From: Paragordius varius
Taxonomy: Eukaryota > Nematomorpha
NCBI GenBank assembly: GCA_964247055.1
Contig: OZ176051.1
Coordinates: forward strand, 11,098,001-11,162,000
Length of the DNA stretch: 64,000 nucleotides
Reading direction: 5' to 3'
Within the stretch, counting starts at the first letter, position 1. Every line of letters begins with the position of its first letter. A model generated the notes under the pieces. That model was given only the letters and a program-made list of their open reading frames with translations, was not told the origin of the DNA and ran no database searches. This document shows, in pieces, positions 10,417 through 22,920 of the stretch. Made by a program: the position numbers and the translations under genes.

Positions 10417-13400
10417 ATGGAAGGGCCTTCAGAATCCCACGAAAAAATTACGCATAATGAATTTAAATTATCCTTCATTACTCTTACGTCAGGGGCTTTG
10501 GCTGGCGCACTTGCGAAAACAGTCATAGCTCCACTCGACCGAACAAAAATAAACTTTCAATCATGTTCTCAAAAAGCTTCCCAACCATTTAGTATTCGAG
10601 CTGGAATTCGTTTTATGATCGATACTGTGCGCGATGAAAAAGCCAATATTTTGGCCGCCAACAATGCGAAATCCGGTGCTTCCCAATTACATTTATCATG
10701 GTGCAATATTAAAGCACTCAAATCTCTTTGGAGAGGGAATACGGCTACTTTGGTACGTATAAGTCCGTTTGCTGCGATTCAATTTACGGCTCATCGACAT
10801 TGGAAGAAGTTTTTGGGGATTGAATCGTTTGAGAAAATAAGCTCCGCTCCTCCTTTATTACCACAGGTTAAGGAGCCAAATGTAATTAGTTCTCCGGTTA
10901 TTGAACGTATACCTAACAAATATTCGTTTCATTCCGGCCCATCGAGGATGCCTTCACAATTAGCGGACAGTTTTAAACGGTTTTTGGCTGGCAGTTTAGC
11001 TGGGCTCACTGCATCATCTCTCACATATCCTTTGGATTTAGCCAGAGCCAGAATGGCCGTTACTCCTAAAAACAAGTTTTTTTATTTTTTTAACCTCAAA
11101 AAATATTTTTTATCAGTATTTTGGAAAAATATTTAAGTAGCTGCTTTGCCTTTTATTTAAGAATATATATATATATATATATATATATTGCTAAATTAAT
11201 CTTTTATTTCTTGGTCTCACTTTCGAAGTTGGCCTTTTAATGCAAGAATAATTTATCATTCAAAGTAAACATAGCATTTTTGCTCAAAAATGGTTAACCT
11301 TGAAATGAACGGATATTCAATCATGCTATATAAATTTTTGACATAATGTTGCATATTAGTTTAGTAGAGTTTTTGTTTACGGCTTAATAATTTTTAGATT
11401 TGTATTCCAAGTTTTCTTGTATGTCAAGGTTACAAATTTTAACAAAAAACGTTAAAATATTTATTTGTATTGTTTAATTTTTAATTATAATTTTAACTAC
11501 AGTATGAGTAAGTATACATTGCTAGAAAGTTAAATTATTGCCAAATAGTAAATACAACAATATACTTATTTTTTTGACTTTTTATTATTATTGGCCAATA
11601 ATACTGCCCTTTGTTGTATTCACTATTTGGCAAATTAATTACTTTCTAGCAATGTATACTTATTCATACTGTAATATGAATATGGTGATATTTGACCAGT
11701 TTTTCAGCGAGTTAACTTAATTGTGTGAAGAATAGATGAGACTGTAGTAAATTTTGTACGGCATTAATTATAATTTAAGTATTTTTGAGTTTTTTTAATT
11801 TTTTATATTGAAATTTGAAAATCATTCAAGCTTTAAATTGTTTCACATTTCTCAAAGATATTCAAATCTCAGTTCCGTTTTCCGTAAAATTGTACGGCTT
11901 GAAGGTTGGCCCGCACTATATCGAGGTGTCACACCTACCCTGCTTGGCTCAATCCCCTATTCTGGCACCAGTTTTTGCACATATGAAACACTCAAACGAA
12001 TCGATATTGGTAAAGAGTTTTATCATTCAGTTAATTACCATGTTTTTTAAAACAATGAAATAAGAAGTACTCAACACAAATAGCCAGTTCGCATATTCTT
12101 CGTAAAAACGGCGAACCATATTAGAAAAGATATATGGACCTTATTATTAAATATTTTTAAACGTACTGTTAATGTTTTCTAGTTCGTCGCCAAAATTTAA
12201 AATACTTGTATAAAAATTGTTTAAAAATTAATTTTACTAAAATCTATATAATAAAGGGAATTTTTGGGGGGATTATTTCATAATTATTGGTAAATTTTCG
12301 AATTCTTTGTGCACACAAAAACTTTGGAGGGCCGCTTTGCTTTTGAACTTATTTTTTGATCTGTAGTGAAAATATTGTTAAAATTATGATATTAAATTTT
12401 AGCAAATATTTTTTTTAAAATTTATGTATGCATGTTTTTAATGGTAGATTATCATAAATCTAAATTCAAAGCCGTTGTTTCGAACGAAAAGTTACCTTCG
12501 TCAGAATATCATATCCCTTCCCATCATAGATTACTGTATGGAGCTTTAGCTGGTTTAGCTGGTCAAACCTCGTCTTATCCATTAGATGTTATACGGAGAC
12601 GAATGCAAACATCACCAAAATACAGTATTTATTTTCTTAAAAGTATCTTACTATGTAACTTTGGGCGGGTGCAAAAATTGAAATTTTTGACCACTGAAAT
12701 CAGTTGTATTGAGTCATTTTATTTTCTTTTTTCTATTTTTCATTTTAATTAATATTTCAATGGTCTTCATGATTCTAAATCAGATAAAATTTTGTGTTTG
12801 CTAATATAGCTAATATCTTTATATTCGGTCAAAAAAGGAATTAGGCCATTTCAATTGAAATTATGTGATTGACAAACATATAACTAATTTTGCAGTTGAT
12901 CATGTAAAAAAATTCGTATAGCTTTTTATAATATCTCAGCATTATGGAATTATGCATTTAAATTTTGGGTATACTATTTTATTTTACATTAATGTTCTCT
13001 TTTCTGCCAGGATATCAATTCTATGAATTTTTTATCGTTTAATAACAAAAAATTAATACTGCCAGGATATCAATTCTATGATTTTTTTATCGTTTAATAA
13101 CAAATAGTCAATATTTTATATTAAAATCAAAATTAATGACCCATAAATTAAAATATATAAACGAATGAAGAAAAAATATTTTTTGTACTATCAAACCTAT
13201 TCCGAATTATATCGAATAAATATTGATGTTAAAAATTTATTTAGGTTAGATATACCATTTTTCAATCGAAAGCAACATTTTTTTAACCAAACGCAAATTT
13301 TTTCAGTTGTCTCTGTTTGAAAAAATGTTGCATTTGACTGAATAATCATATATATATATATATTTAGCCTAATTTTTTTTATGTTTGGGCAATATAGAAC

Positions 13401-13636
13401 AATCCTTATTGCTGCAACACAATGTTTCCAACAATAACGCTAATGCCATGTATAAGGCTACACCGCAATACGATAGTATTATATCTACGGCCAAGTATAT
13501 AATTGGCCGTGAGGGCGTCATCAAAGGTTTGTACAAAGGACTCTCCATGAATTGGATTAAAGGTCCCATAGCTGTAGGCATTAGTTTTTCCACATTCGAT
13601 ACCCTACAAAGGCATTTAATCCATTGGTTTTCGTAA
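10417..13636 (+). CDS. SLC25A42: Mitochondrial coenzyme A carrier (SLC25A42-like)
   Basis: Inner-membrane solute carrier; the family exchanges CoA and adenosine phosphates. Exons 10417-11075, 11858-12009, 12448-12624, 13398-13636 give 408 residues (human 318). Three repeats of the carrier signature: [31 protein letters not shown]. Family blocks: [71 protein letters not shown]. The extra length lies in exon 1, in the loop after the first signature and in a loop of about 60 residues rich in Pro and Ser between helices 2 and 3, and also before the third repeat. Start: the ATG at 10417 is the first in frame, close to the divergent promoter. Intron 1 carries a MITE. Confidence 0.93.
11163..11188. 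repeat. (TA)n microsatellite
   Basis: Pure TA run in SLC25A42 intron 1. Similar runs occur at 8249-8268, 20274-20302, 40567-40595, 42236-42274 and 61257-61286. Confidence 0.9.
11498..11673. mobile_element. Palindromic TA-flanked MITE
   Basis: TACAGTATGAGTAAGTATAC at the left and GTATACTTATTCATACTGTA at the right. Arms of about 55 bp (TTGCTAGAAAGT, TTGCCAAATAGT...ACTATTTGGCAA) end in TA. It lies in SLC25A42 intron 1. The start TACAGTAT recalls the other TACAGT elements in this window, but the arms differ. No coding capacity. Confidence 0.75.
13014..13110. repeat. Two-copy direct repeat
   Basis: A unit of about 55 bp beginning TGCCAGGATATCAATTCTATG and containing TTATCGTTTAATAACAAA occurs twice in tandem with few differences. 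In SLC25A42 intron 3, no coding meaning. Looks like a recent local duplication. Confidence 0.85.
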
Positions 13637-15929
13637 TACCCAACAAAAAAAATTGGGCGAGAACTGGTGAATAGTTTTGATTTTATCGTTATGTTGGACC
13701 TAAGGTAGGTGTGTACCTCAATTTATAAATGCCTCCATAAAATTTAATTTATAATAATTATTATCAGTCGTTATTGATAATAATACATGCGGATTTAATC
13801 ATTCATAAAAACACTACTCAAATAAATTTATTTTTATTTATCGATGTATGCTTGTATAAAAATTGGGTGATTTATATATTTTGAAATATGTCAAATAGTT
13901 AATTAAATTATTTTTGTTTAGATTCTTGGCATTAGAATAGAAAAGTGGAGCTATGGAATATTAAATAATAATAATAGAATAATGGCGAAATGTGAAAAAA
14001 ATCGGATCATCAGAGACGAGCTATTGTCATATAAATCAAACCTAATACCGCATTTATTAATAGGCCATATCTACACTATAAAAATTATTTGAATCTATAA
14101 AAGGCAATCATACAATTAGGATATAATAGAATTGATTGTTTGAGTGGTTTCCTAACAATGACTCTAACTATGTATACATTAATTCATAAAGAAATTTTTT
14201 ACACTGCTAAAAAGGGAAAAAAATTAGACTAAAATTGTTAAAATGGAATTGAATGCTAATTAATGTAATTGGTTATAAAAGGTTAAACTATGTAGACAAT
14301 AGATTTACCGATAGTCTTAATTAATATAGCCTTGTTTTTAAAGATTTCGATCGCCTCACTGATTTTCATATAAGTTACTTACAATTTTTATTGTAAGGAC
14401 GACTTTATATACCATGTAACTGTTATTTACTCTTACAGGCCTGAGACCTAATCGGCTTTCCTTATATATTGCTGATGTTCTTTGATCCGGGTGAATGTGA
14501 TTTTTCTAGATTTGTTAATAGAGATTTCTTTGCAGATCCATGAGTTTCTTATAATACTAGGAGTTTGTTATCATGCTTTTGTGTTTAAAGGGTGAAACCT
14601 ATTTTTAGTAATATATTAATAATATAAACTAACTTTTGTTTATATAATATCATTCTTAAACAACTAGAAAATTACTTTAAAAGTTTTGTTTAACCATTGA
14701 TATTTAAACCAAGATAAGGGTATAGATTTTATGAAACGATGTATTTTCTCATGTGCTCAACCAAATTTTTTTTTCATTTCTCATAAAATGAAAAAAAAAG
14801 TGGAAAGGGGTTTTAATTATCCATGATTTTAAATTCAGAAACGGTTTCAAATTGCAGCCTAAGTTAAAAAAATAAAATTAAGATAAAATTGCCATTAATC
14901 AATTAACGTTATAATTTTTCTTAAAATTATTAATTTTAATCGCATATTATATCAGACAAATATAAATGGCATCGTTATTTAGGGGTTTCGTATTTAAATA
15001 AATAGCTAAATAAAATATTTAATGAACGCAGTTTTTCTATATAATTTTTTGGTTTTTTAAATAATGGGTTTGCTATTACGTATTTGCTAACCATAAAAGA
15101 TTATCATTTAAATTTTCAACGCACTGTTCACAAAACAAATAAAATATACTTATGATTATAAATAATTAAATCTGTGAACAGGCAGGTATCTTTAATACTT
15201 CTTGACCTTTTGAGCTTATGTCGAGCAATATAAAATTTAAATATATCATCTAAGGTTTAAGGCTGAATTTAAAAATTCGTCTTTTATGCATATAATACAA
15301 AAAAATTTTCATTGTAAAATTGGAAAACAACACACTTTTTCGCCCCCATTTTTTTCTTAAATTTTTTTTAAATCGCTAATAAAATGGACAAATAAATTTT
15401 ATTTTGATTAGAAAATGAATTTAAACCTTTCAGGCTATATTTTACCAGCAAAAATTTTAACATTTTAAATCAGCTGTTGATCAATCATTTGGAGCTGTCG
15501 CAATTTTAGACTCTAGAAGTTACAAAACTGTAAAAAATTTATTTTTGTCAAATACGGGAGAACAATGTTTGATAATAAAATTTTATAAATATTCAAAACA
15601 GTTTTTATTAATTTACAAGATTGGGCTTTAGGATTTAAAGCTTCCCCAATATATCATCGCGAACAAAGGAGTGAAAAAGCCAAGAAGTTTTAATTGATAA
15701 TTGTTTAATGTAATAATAAAAAAATATGCGCAGAAATTGGAGATACAAATTTATTCCGAGTATAATGTATACTATAAAAAATGGATATACGTCCGCTGAA
15801 TATTTTCCACCATCTTATATTTAAAAAAAAACTAGGAAATCGAAATCGTTTTTTAATTTTTTGGCTAAACAATCGACTTTATGAATAAAAAGAGAAATGG
15901 TAACAGCATTCTATTAATTTATTACTAAA
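13637..15929. other. Gene-free interval between convergent genes
   Basis: Contains the 3' flanks of SLC25A42 and the mS38-like gene. I see only AT-rich sequence with stop-dense frames. No transposon ends, RNA gene or repeat array recognised. Confidence 0.5.
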
Positions 15930-16616
15930 CTAATCATATTTTTTGGGTGAGAAAGGCCAATCATAACGATATATTGGTTCCAATTCATCTTTTGACAAGA
16001 ATTTTCGGCGATTCAGCACATTCCGATTCTCAAAATGTATGCCGTCAGGGTCAAACCATTTAAGGTAGTTTCTAGCGCGTTTAGCTTGCAACATTAAATC
16101 GTTGGCATACTTCTCCGCATCAAATACTTCAGCCCGGGTCAAAGCAGTTTGTATTTTTTCGTTGATGGCCGCTTCTCTCCTGGCTTTTTGTTGTGAATAC
16201 ATATTCAAATAATAAACCCGATTTTTTCTCCACCGTTTATCACGTTTGTGCTTGTTCATTTTGGATTTGCGAATCTTTAAAGCTCCGTATGCACGATTAT
16301 TTCGAGCATGTATTACCACATTATTTGATGAAGAGTTGGGAGGTGTAGCAGGTAAGTTTTTTGGGGCATTTGGAAGTTTTATTGTAAGCAACGAAGGCAA
16401 GGATGGACAATAATATGTGGATGCAGCAGTAAAGTTGTTTTGCATAAAAATAAGAGCATCTTTCTTGATCGGTACCCATATTGGTTGAATATTAAATGGA
16501 GGTAACTTTACAGATCTAATATTTTTCGTTTGTTTTCCCAATAAAGAGCCTGATAAACGAATTGAATCGGTAAAACATGTTTTTGCGATTGTCCGAACAA
16601 CGTTTGGTAAGAACAT
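15930..16616 (-). CDS. AURKAIP1: Mitochondrial small-ribosomal-subunit protein mS38 (AURKAIP1-like)
   Basis: Single-exon, 228 residues from the ATG at 16616 to TAA. Evidence for the family is the basic C-terminal block ALKIRKSKMNKHKRDKRW followed by about 40 residues rich in Arg/Lys, corresponding to the conserved mS38/COX24 domain (LKIRRRKMNRHK in relatives). The N-terminal 100 residues are poorly conserved, as expected for a mitochondrial targeting and linker region. The C-terminus is longer than the human protein and ends PIYRYDWPFSPKKYD. The open frame could extend about nine codons upstream but without an ATG. The ornithine-carrier gene starts only 27 bp away on the other strand, so two mitochondrial proteins share the same tiny promoter region. 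Confidence 0.72.
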   Translation of the reverse strand: MFLPNVVRTIAKTCFTDSIRLSGSLLGKQTKNIRSVKLPPFNIQPIWVPIKKDALIFMQNNFTAASTYYCPSLPSLLTIKLPNAPKNLPATPPNSSSNNVVIHARNNRAYGALKIRKSKMNKHKRDKRWRKNRVYYLNMYSQQKARREAAINEKIQTALTRAEVFDAEKYANDLMLQAKRARNYLKWFDPDGIHFENRNVLNRRKFLSKDELEPIYRYDWPFSPKKYD

Positions 16617-16643
16617 ATGTGCAATATGTAAGCTGTGAAACAC
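16617..16643. promoter_or_regulatory. 27-bp gap between divergent start codons
   Basis: The mS38-like ATG (16616, minus) and the ornithine-carrier ATG (16644, plus) are separated by 27 bp. An in-frame TAA at 16629-16631 closes the carrier frame upstream, so its start is not further left unless an upstream exon exists. Transcription starts must overlap the opposite coding sequence or lie almost on the ATGs. Confidence 0.55.
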
Positions 16644-19600
16644 ATGGTTGAAAAAGCTAACCTACCTCACTGGTTGGATGCATCTATAGATTTTATCGCA
16701 GGATCTTTAGGTTTTTACATTATATATGGTATATAAGGTGCTGTTGCAAGCGTTTATGTTGGCCAACCACTCGATACTATTAAAGTTAAAATGCAAACGT
16801 TTCCTGAAATATATAATAAAGGAGCTTTCGACTGTTTTCGCCAAACATGGTTGAAACAAGGCCTAGCAAAAGGTATTTTAATAATAATGTATTTATAAAT
16901 CGAAACGACATTCATTTATTTATTAAAATTCTCATATTTTTTAACCTTGATTTTCACAACTTTAGTTATATTGTTGATATATGTAATATTCAAACCAATT
17001 TATATATCCCTTTTATTTGTGACCCAAAACGATAACAAGATTATAGTTTCAATTTTATTTTAATATTTTTTATAAATTTAATATTTTTATTTCTTATACA
17101 GGCTTATACGCTGGTACCGGTCCAGCGCTAATTGCTAACATTGCCGAAAATTCCGTTTTATTTGCTGCTTACGGGGTTTGCCAAAAAATTATTTTATCCC
17201 TTCATGACTCTCTACATCCAAGTAATGTGGATAAAAAATATTCAACTTCAGTTTTTCTCAATGAAGTCATTCCTAATTCGTCAAACGCTACGACTACAAA
17301 GTACGTTATAAACTAAATATAAGTATTAGTATATAAAATTTACCACTATTTTATTATTCTGCAATATGCTGAATATAACCATTTTTTGATATTTTTATAT
17401 TATCATATTCGATATTTATTATTGCATGGATTGAATTAATCTGATTTTAGTTATAAGTAGTTTTCGATATATTCCTAAAAACGGTTTTTTTATATTTTGA
17501 TTTTTTATTTTAATAATCGATCAGTTTAATTATTTTTGCAATGTTTTAAGTCTAAAAAAAAATATAAAATAAACTCTAAAATATCTTGTATGCTACATTT
17601 ATAATGTCATATACTATTTTAATTAAAAAAAGAAAAAAATTGTTTTTGAACAGTTTTCAAAAACAGCGTTCTGTTGGTAAAATCTAAAACAGCTAAGTAG
17701 CTGTTTTTTTAATATAAGTCAATTTTTATAATATATGACTAAAAATTAAAGCCTGTCCGAAAAATTATCAGCTGTTGGAAATGCATCAGCTGGAGCCATG
17801 GCCGCCATTTTTTCTACACTGGTTCTTTGTCCGACCGAACTTATAAAGTGCAAGGTTCAAGCTTATCAGGAAAATTTAAACACAGTATGGACATTTATTT
17901 GATTTTAAATTTATATGGTTGATTTTAGGAATAAGAAAAATATATTTATAAGTATTATCATAAACAATATTAATTTAAAGTTTATTAGTATTAATTATAT
18001 TTAAGATTGATTAAATGGTGACAAAAAAATAAATTTTGTCACCCACGAAATTAAATCTCTTGGTGCATTGTTATGTAAAAATTATGATTATTATAAAAAT
18101 AAGGTTTTTTAATTAAAAAATAAGTCTTAAGAGGTCTCATTTGGGTCTAAGTCAAGAAAAAAATATTAATAATTTCCCAAACAAAAACCCATCATATTTT
18201 TTCATTAATAAATTTTTGGTTTTAATCATCTGGGATGAGTGCCAATTTATTCATTTTAATTTTTTTAATTTTTATTTATTTTATAGCAATTGAAATCTGA
18301 CTTGTTTGCACACCAACATAACGCATCCAAACCCCATATAATTAGAAAGTAAAAATTTTATCACTCTCATTGAATAACTTTTTATGATTAAATTTTTATT
18401 TAATATAATTTTAAAATGATTTGTCTTACTTATAATATGAAAATTTATTTATATCAGTATGCATATTAATGGTTGCTTGTTTCACACTATAGTTTGACAA
18501 TCTACAACAGAGTAGTGTATGAGATAAAGAGAGGAAAATTGTTTATTCAACATTTTGTTGTTTTTTCCATACACTATACTGTGTTGCGAATTGCCCAACT
18601 ATAGTATAAAATAAGCAACCATTAAATAGCATACTGTAATTTGTGGTTTAAATCATATTTCAATACTAAATATGGAATATAGGTTATAATCATTGAAAAA
18701 CCAAAAAAAATTTTATTTAAATAAAAATATTATTAATTGTTTCTGTATAACTTAAACTTAAAATTATGTTTTATATAGAATAGGTCCTTGGTATGTGACA
18801 AAAGAGATTTTTCGTACAGGTGGCTTTCCGGCCTTTTTTAAAGGCATTGGTCCAACGTTTGGGCGCGAGGTCCCAGGATATTTTTGTTTCTTTGGCGGTT
18901 ATGAAATCACTAGAAATTTGTTAACTCCGACAGGAAAAACTAAAGCGGATATTGGTATATATTTTATATATAATGTAGCTTTTAGAAATTATTTTTAACG
19001 TTTTTTTAACCATATTTTTTCAAAATTGCTTAATGGGATTGTGAAATTGTTCTCTTCGATGATTAATAGCTAGACATTGAGTTATTATTTAATATATTTA
19101 TTATGCACAATATTATAAATAAAATTTTGTCCGATTTTCAGAAACTTTTATAAATTATGAATTTTTTAATATAAATTCCATAAAATATAATGCGTAATTC
19201 CCTCAATTTTGCTATTTCAGAATTTATGTATGCAATATATAAATGTTCATTTTTACATTTTCACGTTTGATTTTAGGTGTTTTAGGGACCATAATTAGCG
19301 GTGGTATGGGCGGTGTATGTCTTTGGTTAGCCATTTTCCCGTTCGATGTTATCAAGAGTCGGATGCAAGTCCTAAGCGGGCAAAATAAATTTTGGCCTGT
19401 CGCAAAAGACGTTATAACACATCAAGGTTTTGTCTTTTTTTTGATTATTTGTAGTAAAAACTTCTATATGACTTATTTTAGCTTCTCTGTAAATATGTTT
19501 AAGATTTTTTACATATATACATATATAGATATTTGTTAAAAACTATGGCGTTTTTATATAATTGATAGTCGATGTAGCTTAATTTATGCTTTAGCCTTTT

Positions 19601-20253
19601 GGAGTGTGTCAGTTCTTCATAACAAAACTAATATAAATTCTTATTTTTAAGTAAACTCTATAAATTGGAACCGAAAGTGGTGGCTTTTTGGCGGTGGTTA
19701 TCGGAAAAGAAACTGGGGTTTTTTAACGCCAATATGTGCATTTTTTATTTTTTTACAATGTTAACCCTATTTTGATTTGTTTTAAATCACAAAAGTAGTT
19801 GATATATTTTTCGATTTGTTTTATAATAATATTATATTTATAACCAAAACATGTAATTAAGAAAATTGAAACCATTTTCCAAGAAAATACTAGAATCAGA
19901 TATAATCTGTTGATAAAAAAATATAACTTTATATCCTATCTGTCTGGTTGCAAAACGTATATTTGAAAAGTAAAGTAAATGTTTTAAATGTAACAATATT
20001 AATATAAATATATATAGGAAATAGCATGGAATCTAAAATATGGTTTTCTTTACAAAAAAAATTATATTAGTATCTTTATAATTTTAAATAATTACTGTAA
20101 AATTTATTTATTTTATTTTTTTGCACAGGTTTTTATGGATTATATAAGGGACTTGGCCCAACTCTCCTTCGAACTTTTCCAGCTAGTGGGGCGCTTTTTC
20201 TCACATATGAATACGTGCAAAATAAGCTCAAACAAACTGCTCAAACCATATAA
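16644..20253 (+). CDS. SLC25A15: Mitochondrial ornithine carrier (SLC25A15/ORC1-like)
   Basis: Inner-membrane carrier; the family exchanges cytosolic ornithine for citrulline. Eight exons: 16644-16710, 16738-16872, 17102-17300, 17752-17884, 18287-18348, 18779-18954, 19277-19426, 20129-20253. They give 348 residues (human 301) in continuous frame. Signatures: [45 protein letters not shown]. Ornithine-carrier blocks: [61 protein letters not shown]. Extra residues sit after the first repeat (a Ser/Asn/Thr-rich linker, about residues 110-135) and around exon 5. Intron 1 is only 27 nt. Intron 5 carries a TTAA-flanked MITE. Divergent neighbour mS38 is 27 bp away. Confidence 0.93.
16711..16737 (+). 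other. Ultra-short intron, 27 nt (SLC25A15 intron 1)
   Basis: GTTTTTACATT...TATAAG between FIAGSLG and [12 protein letters not shown]; phase 1. Removal joins the N-terminal helix to the first carrier signature in frame. Confidence 0.85.
18470..18621. mobile_element. TTAA-flanked MITE, copy 1
   Basis: 152 bp with inverted ends TGGTTGC...GCAACCA, flanked both sides by TTAA, the piggyBac-type target. The arms continue (CACACTATAG, AGTAGTGTATG / CATACACTATACTGTGTTG). Lies in SLC25A15 intron 5. A second copy is at 51863-52010. Confidence 0.75.
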
Positions 20254-20271
20254 TAGAAGATGAAATTTGAA

Positions 20272-20310
<39 letters not shown>

Positions 20311-21398
20311 AAGTGAATAAAATTATACAATGTAGATTTTAGCATACTTTTTAAACATTCATTATTAAATTCCATATAACTGCAATAAATACTCATTTTT
20401 ATTTAAAATATTGATTGGCTATTCGAGGATGCTATTAGCAAAAAATGCAATTTAGAAACTCTGAGATTCAATAAAAACATTAACATCTAAACAATTGATT
20501 CTATTAAAACAGGTCATGTAAATTAAAATGTTTTATTAGAAAAATCACTTAAAGGACGAATACTTGGTTATTTATAATTTGAGATATTTTCATTTTTTAC
20601 CACCTTAATAGTCTATGTTGAATTAATTAATCTTATGATTTTATATATGTAAAATAAGATTTTGTCTCAAACTTAGTATTAAATTTTATTTGACTTTTAA
20701 TTCATGAATTCGTAGAATTGCCTAATTATCCTAGATTAAAAATAATTAGCTATTGATATTAAAATTTTTAATTCCATTAAACTATATCTTCCAATTAATG
20801 AGTTTCTTATAGTTTTTACAATAATCGAATCAAGATTAGTTTAGTGTTTCAAACCAATTATATGTCCAACAATCAAATAATTTAACAACATCAATTATTT
20901 AATCTATTATTAATGAATACATTATATTTTGGCAGTCATATCAATACGATTAACAATAGTGTCACAGTCATCGGGAGAAGACACAAAGCAAATGTAATAA
21001 AATATAACATGTATTTTCATCTGACCTTAAGCTTACACATATTTATCCTAACCATGCTTTAGGCCGCAGATAGTTGGAGCAGTAAGGAAACGTAAGAAAC
21101 CTTATCCGAATCATTTGGCAAGATAAGATTGAAAACACCCAATGACAAATATATTTTCGGCTTGACTTTAATTTAACTTTTTATTTTAGCCACTAAAGTC
21201 CTTATTTTACCAGCTCATCAAAAGAAAATGCAGAAAACGCGGTAGGTTTGAAACGCACTCGTTAATAATTTCAATCGAATCAACTCTCAATACAACAGTT
21301 GATATACCGCGCATATCAAGCATGGCGAAAATGCAACTACATAATAGCATTGACTTAATCTTATTAAATTATTTTTGCAAGCAAGTTATATCCATATA
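20254..21398. other. Gene-free interval downstream of SLC25A15
   Basis: Begins with a (TA)n tract at 20274-20302. The part around 20940-21340 is slightly less AT-rich and has protein-like shreds, but no family or continuous frame is recognised. Confidence 0.45.
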
Positions 21399-22079
21399 TA
21401 CCATTTGCACTTCAAGAGTGTCCTTGAACACTTCAAGTTGGTCCTTGAATTCAAGTTGATCCTTGAACAGTTCAAGTTGGTCCTTGAACATTTCAAGTTG
21501 GTCCTTGAACAGTTCAAGTTGGTCCTTCAACATTTCAAGTTGGTCCTTGAACACTTCAAGTTGGTCCTTGAACACTTCAAGTTGGTCCTTTGACTTTTTT
21601 GTTTGGTTTTTAACTTTATCAATCAAATCGTAAATAATTCATCTATTTTATTGTTTTTAACCTATTTTCTATCATTTAACATAAATTTTAAATCGATATC
21701 AATTTCTAATCTTTGAGAAACCGTATAACTTTTAATTTCTTAAAATAATTTTGGATATTTATAAGATTTTAGCACGAAATAAAAAAATATATAAGTTTTC
21801 TTGGTTATTAATTAAAATTTTTTTATTAGAAACATTTAAAAGTCAATAATTTTGTTCATTGAAAAAAAATAGTTTTAAACAAAAAAATGGTTTTTCAATA
21901 AAGAATTTAAATGAATAAATATATAATAATTAAAAATTAGGTTAATAAATAACAAAATAAAAAAATAAATGCAAAAATTGTTAAATTAAAATTGACCAAC
22001 TTGAACTGTTCAAGGACCAATTGAAATGTTCAAGGACCAACTTGAAGTGTTCAAAGACACTTTTGAAGTGCAAATGGTA
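21399..22079. mobile_element. MITE family B with tandem-repeat inverted arms
   Basis: Ends TACCATTTGCACTTCAA and TTGAAGTGCAAATGGTA, flanked by TA. The left arm (21411-21593) is an array of about nine copies of a 21-bp unit TTCAAGTTGGTCCTTGAACAC; the right arm (21995-22070) has about four copies in inverse orientation. The unit contains an inverted repeat TTCAAG...CTTGAA. The middle is AT-rich and non-coding. Termini and unit are related to family A (ATACCATTTACAG, TTCAAATTCACCCTTGAACAA): 16 of 21 unit positions agree. Confidence 0.8.
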
Positions 22080-22920
22080 TATTATAATCATTCCAACATT
22101 TATATTTCTAACAATCAAATTATGTACTTACAATTTATTTTTTAACCATATGTATCTAACAAACAAATATTTTTTAAACAATCAAATTACATCAGCCACT
22201 AACATAAGAATGTGTTTAACAATATTATATATTTTGCAACAATTAGTAAATAGTTTACAAATATACTTCTCACAACAATCAAATTATGTTATTAAAGATC
22301 TATTACTCTGGTATTAATTATAATTTTTAAAGGTAAATTTTAGATTTAATTATTTCAATGCACTATACTATAATATATATTTTAGCGATCATATCGGATA
22401 GAATTTTTTATCCATACTTTACCCGTAGAAATAGCTGTAATAAATTCATATTGAATTGATATTTTAAAAAATAAGGGACCCTTTACTGATGCGGAACCGC
22501 TAAACTGATAATTATTGGTTGCACTCTATCTATATACATTTCATAATATCAAATTTTTAGCTATGATACATTGTGGATATGTGTATTTTTCTCAAACAAT
22601 ACATATTTGATTTCAAATATTTTGGTGTAGCTTTTAAAAACACTGATATAAGTTACACATTACATTAGGGTTATTTTTAATTTATAATGTTAACATAACG
22701 AGGGAGGATTAAATTTTATATCGATTACTACAAAAAATGGTCTCAATTTTATCCAAAACTTTATTTTGTGTAAAATACCAAAACCTTCCATGTGATAATT
22801 AGGGAGTTTTTAAGAAATACTTCTAAACTTTGCAGTAGGATGGTTAAATATTATTTATAAAAGCAGAAAGTTTAGCTAAATTACCATTTTCGCAAATGAA
22901 ATAATTTTAAACCGTCTTAA
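22080..22920. other. Gene-free AT-rich interval
   Basis: No supported gene, RNA or element ends between the family B MITE and the piggyBac-like element. Confidence 0.5.

Noticed and set aside
15930-16643. Start of the mS38-like protein at 16643
   Set aside because: That codon is GTG; the first ATG in frame is at 16616.
10417-20253. The two SLC25 genes as a tandem duplication
   Set aside because: They belong to different carrier subfamilies with different intron positions and are separated by another gene.
21369-21626. 85-codon minus frame with perfect heptad-like DQLEVFK repeats, resembling a coiled coil
   Set aside because: It is the translation of the 21-bp (7-codon) tandem unit in the MITE arm; the opposite strand gives an equally regular peptide. 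It has no start context or conservation.
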